Shown: in pieces, positions 38,356-40,597 of the stretch | Numbering within the stretch: position 1 is the first letter of the stretch | How the letters are laid out: the number at the start of each line of letters is the position of its first letter | Assembly: GCA_934675115.1 (NCBI GenBank) | Contig: CAKUPH010000008.1 | Location: forward strand, 1-40,597 | DNA from: an uncultured Oscillospiraceae bacterium | Lineage (GTDB): Bacteria > Bacillota > Clostridia > Oscillospirales > Oscillospiraceae | DNA length: 40,597 nucleotides | Direction of reading: 5' to 3' | Program-made: the position numbers and the translations under genes | Notes under the pieces: model-generated | Told to the model about the DNA's origin: nothing | The model's input: the letters and a program-made list of their open reading frames with translations, nothing else | The model's database searches: none

Positions 38356-39222
38356 TCATACCTCAAAAAAGCTCTTCACCACGGACGTTTTCTCTCCGTC
38401 CGTCTCCGTGAGGGCCAGAAATTCACCCTCCGGACCATAGGCCCGCCAGCGTCCCGGCCTGCGGCGGTCGGTGAACGCCGCGCCGTTGCGCACGCATTTG
38501 GCCTGCGCCCCCGTGAGGATGACGGCGGGCAGGTCGGCAAAGCAGCCGTCCACCGGGGCCAGCAGAGCCGCGGGGTCGTCCGCCGCCTGCACCTGCTCCA
38601 GCGTCACCGCCTGCTCGATGGTAAAGCCCGCCACCTTTGTCCGCCGCAGGGCGGCCATGGCCCCGCCGCAGCCCAGCGCCGCGCCGATGTCGTGACACAG
38701 GGTGCGGATGTACGTGCCCTTGGAGCACAACACCCGCAGCTCCCAATCCGTCCCGCTCAGCTGCTCGCCCAGCTCCAGCTCGTGGATGGTGATGGGCCGG
38801 GGCTGCCGCTCCACCTCCCGGCCCTTCCGGGCCAGCTCGTAGAGCTTCTTCCCGTCCACCTTCAGGGCGGAGTACATGGGCGGCACCTGAAAATTTTCTC
38901 CCCGGAACTGGGGCAGCACCGCCTCCAGCACCTCCCGGGACACATCCGCCGCCCGCTGGGACAGCACCGCGCCGGTGACGTCCTGAGTGTCCGTGACCAG
39001 CCCCAGCCGGAGCACCGCCCGGTACTCCTTTTTCCCGTCGGTGGCGTACTGCACCGCCCGCGTGGCCCGGCCCACGAACACCGGCAGCAGTCCGGTGGCC
39101 ATGGGGTCCAGCGTGCCGCCGTGGCCCACCCGCCGTTCGTGGAGGATGCCCCGCAGCTTGGCGCACACGTCCATGCTGGTCCAGTCCTGAGCCTTGTCGA
39201 TGAGAAGCACGCCGTTTGCCAC
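38356..39222 (-). CDS. truB: tRNA pseudouridine(55) synthase TruB
   Basis: A 288-residue enzyme that makes the universal pseudouridine 55 in the T-loop of tRNA. The N-terminus reads MANGVLLIDKAQDWTSMDVC, and the catalytic aspartate D39 is in GGTLDPMATG. GTG at 39222 is chosen because GGAGG lies nine bases upstream; the frame remains open well past it. It starts 22 bases after the nrnA stop. Confidence 0.95.
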   Translation of the reverse strand: MANGVLLIDKAQDWTSMDVCAKLRGILHERRVGHGGTLDPMATGLLPVFVGRATRAVQYATDGKKEYRAVLRLGLVTDTQDVTGAVLSQRAADVSREVLEAVLPQFRGENFQVPPMYSALKVDGKKLYELARKGREVERQPRPITIHELELGEQLSGTDWELRVLCSKGTYIRTLCHDIGAALGCGGAMAALRRTKVAGFTIEQAVTLEQVQAADDPAALLAPVDGCFADLPAVILTGAQAKCVRNGAAFTDRRRPGRWRAYGPEGEFLALTETDGEKTSVVKSFFEV

Positions 39223-39244
39223 AGTGCCCCGCCTCCGTTTCAAA

Positions 39245-40204
39245 TCAAATGGTGCCCTGCTCCGCCAGCTGGGCGTCGATAGCGCCCAGAATGGCCCGCT
39301 CCGCCTCCTCCATGGTGCCGTGTACCGTGCAGCCGGAGGCCGCGACGTGTCCGCCGCCGCCCAGCCGGGCGCAGGTGGCCGTGGCGTTGAGGAAGTTGGG
39401 GTTGGTGCGCAGGGAGATCTTGCACTCGCCGGGCCTGATCTCCCGGATGGTGGCTGAATTGATGACCCCCTCGATCTGGCCCAGAAACGCCGCGATGTCC
39501 TCCGCGTCGTCGTTGGTGGCCTCCGCCTGCGCCATGAGGGCCAGCGAAATAGGGGCCACCGCCACGGTGCCATCGTGGTAGAGGTGCATGTTCTGCAGGA
39601 TCAGGCTCTCAAGCCGCATCCGCTTCAGGCTCTTAGTGCGGAAATGCTTCTTGTTCAGCGCCTGATAAGGGATGTCCTGCTCCATGAGGGCTGCCGCCAC
39701 CCGGTGGGTGTGGGGGGTGGTGTTGCCATAGACGAAGCACCCGGTGTCGGTGGACACCGCCACGTACAGCGGCACGGCGATGGCCGGGTCCATGAAGCCC
39801 AGACAGTCGGCGATCTCCCAGATGATCTCGCCGCAGGCGGCCCGGTGGGCCTCCAGACAGGTCTCCCGGGCGAAAAACTCGTTGGACGGGTGATGGTCGA
39901 TGGCGAGGTCGATGCGGTCCTTATACGGCTCCGCGTTGGGAGGCAGCAGGCCAAGGCTCGCCACGTCCACGCTCACCACCGTGTCCGGCACAAAGCCCTC
40001 CGGGGCCACGTGACCCTCAAGGTAGTCGAGGAACACCTTCGTGGCGTCCAGACTGGGCAGCAGCCACGCCGTCTTGCCCATCCGCCGCAGCACCTCGCAC
40101 AGCCCGGCGGCGGAGCCGATGGTGTCGCCGTCCGGCCGCTTGTGGGTGAGCAGCAGGTAGTTGTCGTGGGTTTTGAGAAACTCCGCCGCTTCCTGATAGG
40201 TCAT
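39245..40204 (-). CDS. nrnA: DHH/DHHA1 nanoRNase and pAp phosphatase NrnA
   Basis: A 319-residue metal-dependent phosphodiesterase that degrades 2- to 5-nucleotide RNA and dephosphorylates pAp. It shows the DHH motif (LAIDHHPSN), the upstream HKRPDGDTIGSA metal site, and the C-terminal DHHA1 signature LGGGGHVAASG. It begins four bases after the rbfA stop, and its GGAGG lies inside rbfA, so the two are coupled. It is a standard neighbour of rbfA and truB. Confidence 0.95.
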   Translation of the reverse strand: MTYQEAAEFLKTHDNYLLLTHKRPDGDTIGSAAGLCEVLRRMGKTAWLLPSLDATKVFLDYLEGHVAPEGFVPDTVVSVDVASLGLLPPNAEPYKDRIDLAIDHHPSNEFFARETCLEAHRAACGEIIWEIADCLGFMDPAIAVPLYVAVSTDTGCFVYGNTTPHTHRVAAALMEQDIPYQALNKKHFRTKSLKRMRLESLILQNMHLYHDGTVAVAPISLALMAQAEATNDDAEDIAAFLGQIEGVINSATIREIRPGECKISLRTNPNFLNATATCARLGGGGHVAASGCTVHGTMEEAERAILGAIDAQLAEQGTI

Positions 40205-40207
40205 GGC

Positions 40208-40597
40208 TCATTCCTCCTCGTCCAGCACGATGTGCGCGTTGGCGGGGTTGGCGGGCTTGACCACCTCGGGGTCCCGGAGCAGCTCCAGAATGTGCGCGCC
40301 CTTGTCGATGGAGTCGTCCTCCACGAACTGGAGCTCCGGCGTGTACCGGAGGTTCAGGGTGCGGCCCAGCTCCCGGCGGAGGTAGCCCGCGGCGGACTTC
40401 AGGCCCTTCACCACGTTGGCGGCGCTGCTCTTGTCCAGCATGGAGACATACACCTTGGCAAAGCGCAGGTCAGGGGTAGTCTCCACCGCCGTGACGGAGA
40501 TCATCCCGGTGACCCGGGGGTCCTTCACGCCGGGGATCAGGCTGGCCAGCTCCCGCTGGATCTCTTCGTTGATGCGGCCGATACGATTGCTTGCCAT
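40208..40597 (-). CDS. rbfA: 30S ribosome-binding factor RbfA
   Basis: A 129-residue KH-like protein needed for late 16S rRNA and 30S maturation. MASNRIGRINEEIQRELASL, then DPRVTGMISVTAVETTPDLR and AKVYVSM match the family over full length. The start codon is the last three bases of the window, so the gene is complete but its ribosome site and upstream infB are not visible. Confidence 0.95.
   Translation of the reverse strand: MASNRIGRINEEIQRELASLIPGVKDPRVTGMISVTAVETTPDLRFAKVYVSMLDKSSAANVVKGLKSAAGYLRRELGRTLNLRYTPELQFVEDDSIDKGAHILELLRDPEVVKPANPANAHIVLDEEE

Noticed and set aside
35728..39282. 1184-codon open frame antisense to ribF, uvrC and truB
   Set aside because: It resembles no protein, is rich in His, Gln, Pro and Val runs, and overlaps three certain genes on the other strand.
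1..40597. CRISPR array, toxin-antitoxin or restriction system
   Set aside because: No regularly spaced repeats, Cas motifs, methyltransferase motifs or paired small toxin-antitoxin genes were seen on either strand.

Overview
The window is about 40.6 kb of GC-rich, gene-dense chromosome from an anaerobic Firmicute, most likely a gut clostridium of the Oscillospiraceae type (Oscillibacter, Flavonifractor or relatives). The pointers are a TPP riboswitch and a T-box, a Rex regulator, a DUF3793-flavodoxin pair, a tiny Gly/Cys-rich YjcZ-like protein, a glycyl-radical-type operon, BirA- and LysR-type control, and an rbfA-nrnA-truB-uvrC-ribF housekeeping block. The assignment to a family is inference from gene content.

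Layout. 1-1.5 kb: thiamine operon thiS-thiF-thiG (minus; thiG runs off the left edge) behind a TPP riboswitch with its own terminator. 1.7-4.4 kb: DUF3793 protein plus flavodoxin under two inverted-repeat operators, then an aldo/keto reductase-ferredoxin fusion behind a MerR-type promoter. 4.4-6.8 kb: a two-gene ABC exporter. 6.9-8.2 kb: a class I CoA-transferase. 8.4-14.1 kb: a GntP-type permease, a glycyl radical enzyme (GRE) homologue and its radical SAM activase, with a divergent LysR regulator. 14.4-16 kb: an unrecognised EF-hand protein. 16.2-17.8 kb: T-box plus brnQ. 18-18.8 kb: phage/integrase debris beside tRNA-Arg. 19-21 kb: small Gly/Cys protein, SLH protein and rex. 21.1-24.3 kb: bioY with a BirA-like operator, then an alanine-racemase-like protein paired with a FemX-type transferase. 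24.3-35.5 kb: LysR regulator and a divergent eight-gene catabolic operon (plus its permease). 35.5-40.6 kb: ribF, uvrC, truB, nrnA, rbfA.

The two regions most worth attention are both sugar-acid or organic-acid catabolic operons with unexpected parts. In the first, the GRE homologue keeps the fold and an apparently intact activase, but the residue that should carry the glycyl radical is threonine (codon ACA), and the usual Gly-Cys-Val-Glu-Pro active-site loop reads Gly-Cys-His-Cys-Pro. In the second, KduI, KduD, an enolase-superfamily dehydratase, KDPG aldolase and a KDG-type kinase form a recognisable route from a ketouronate or aldonate to pyruvate and a triose phosphate. They share one strand and short gaps with three genes not expected in that route: an orphan hydantoinase/oxoprolinase-type ATPase, an HExxH (ImmA/IrrE-like) protein, and a protein resembling the phloretin/diacetylphloroglucinol C-C hydrolase PhlG. 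No glycosidase or polysaccharide lyase is present, and the transporter looks like an organic-acid permease, so the substrate is probably a free acid whose identity is not given by the sequence.

No CRISPR array, rRNA, insertion sequence or replication origin was seen.
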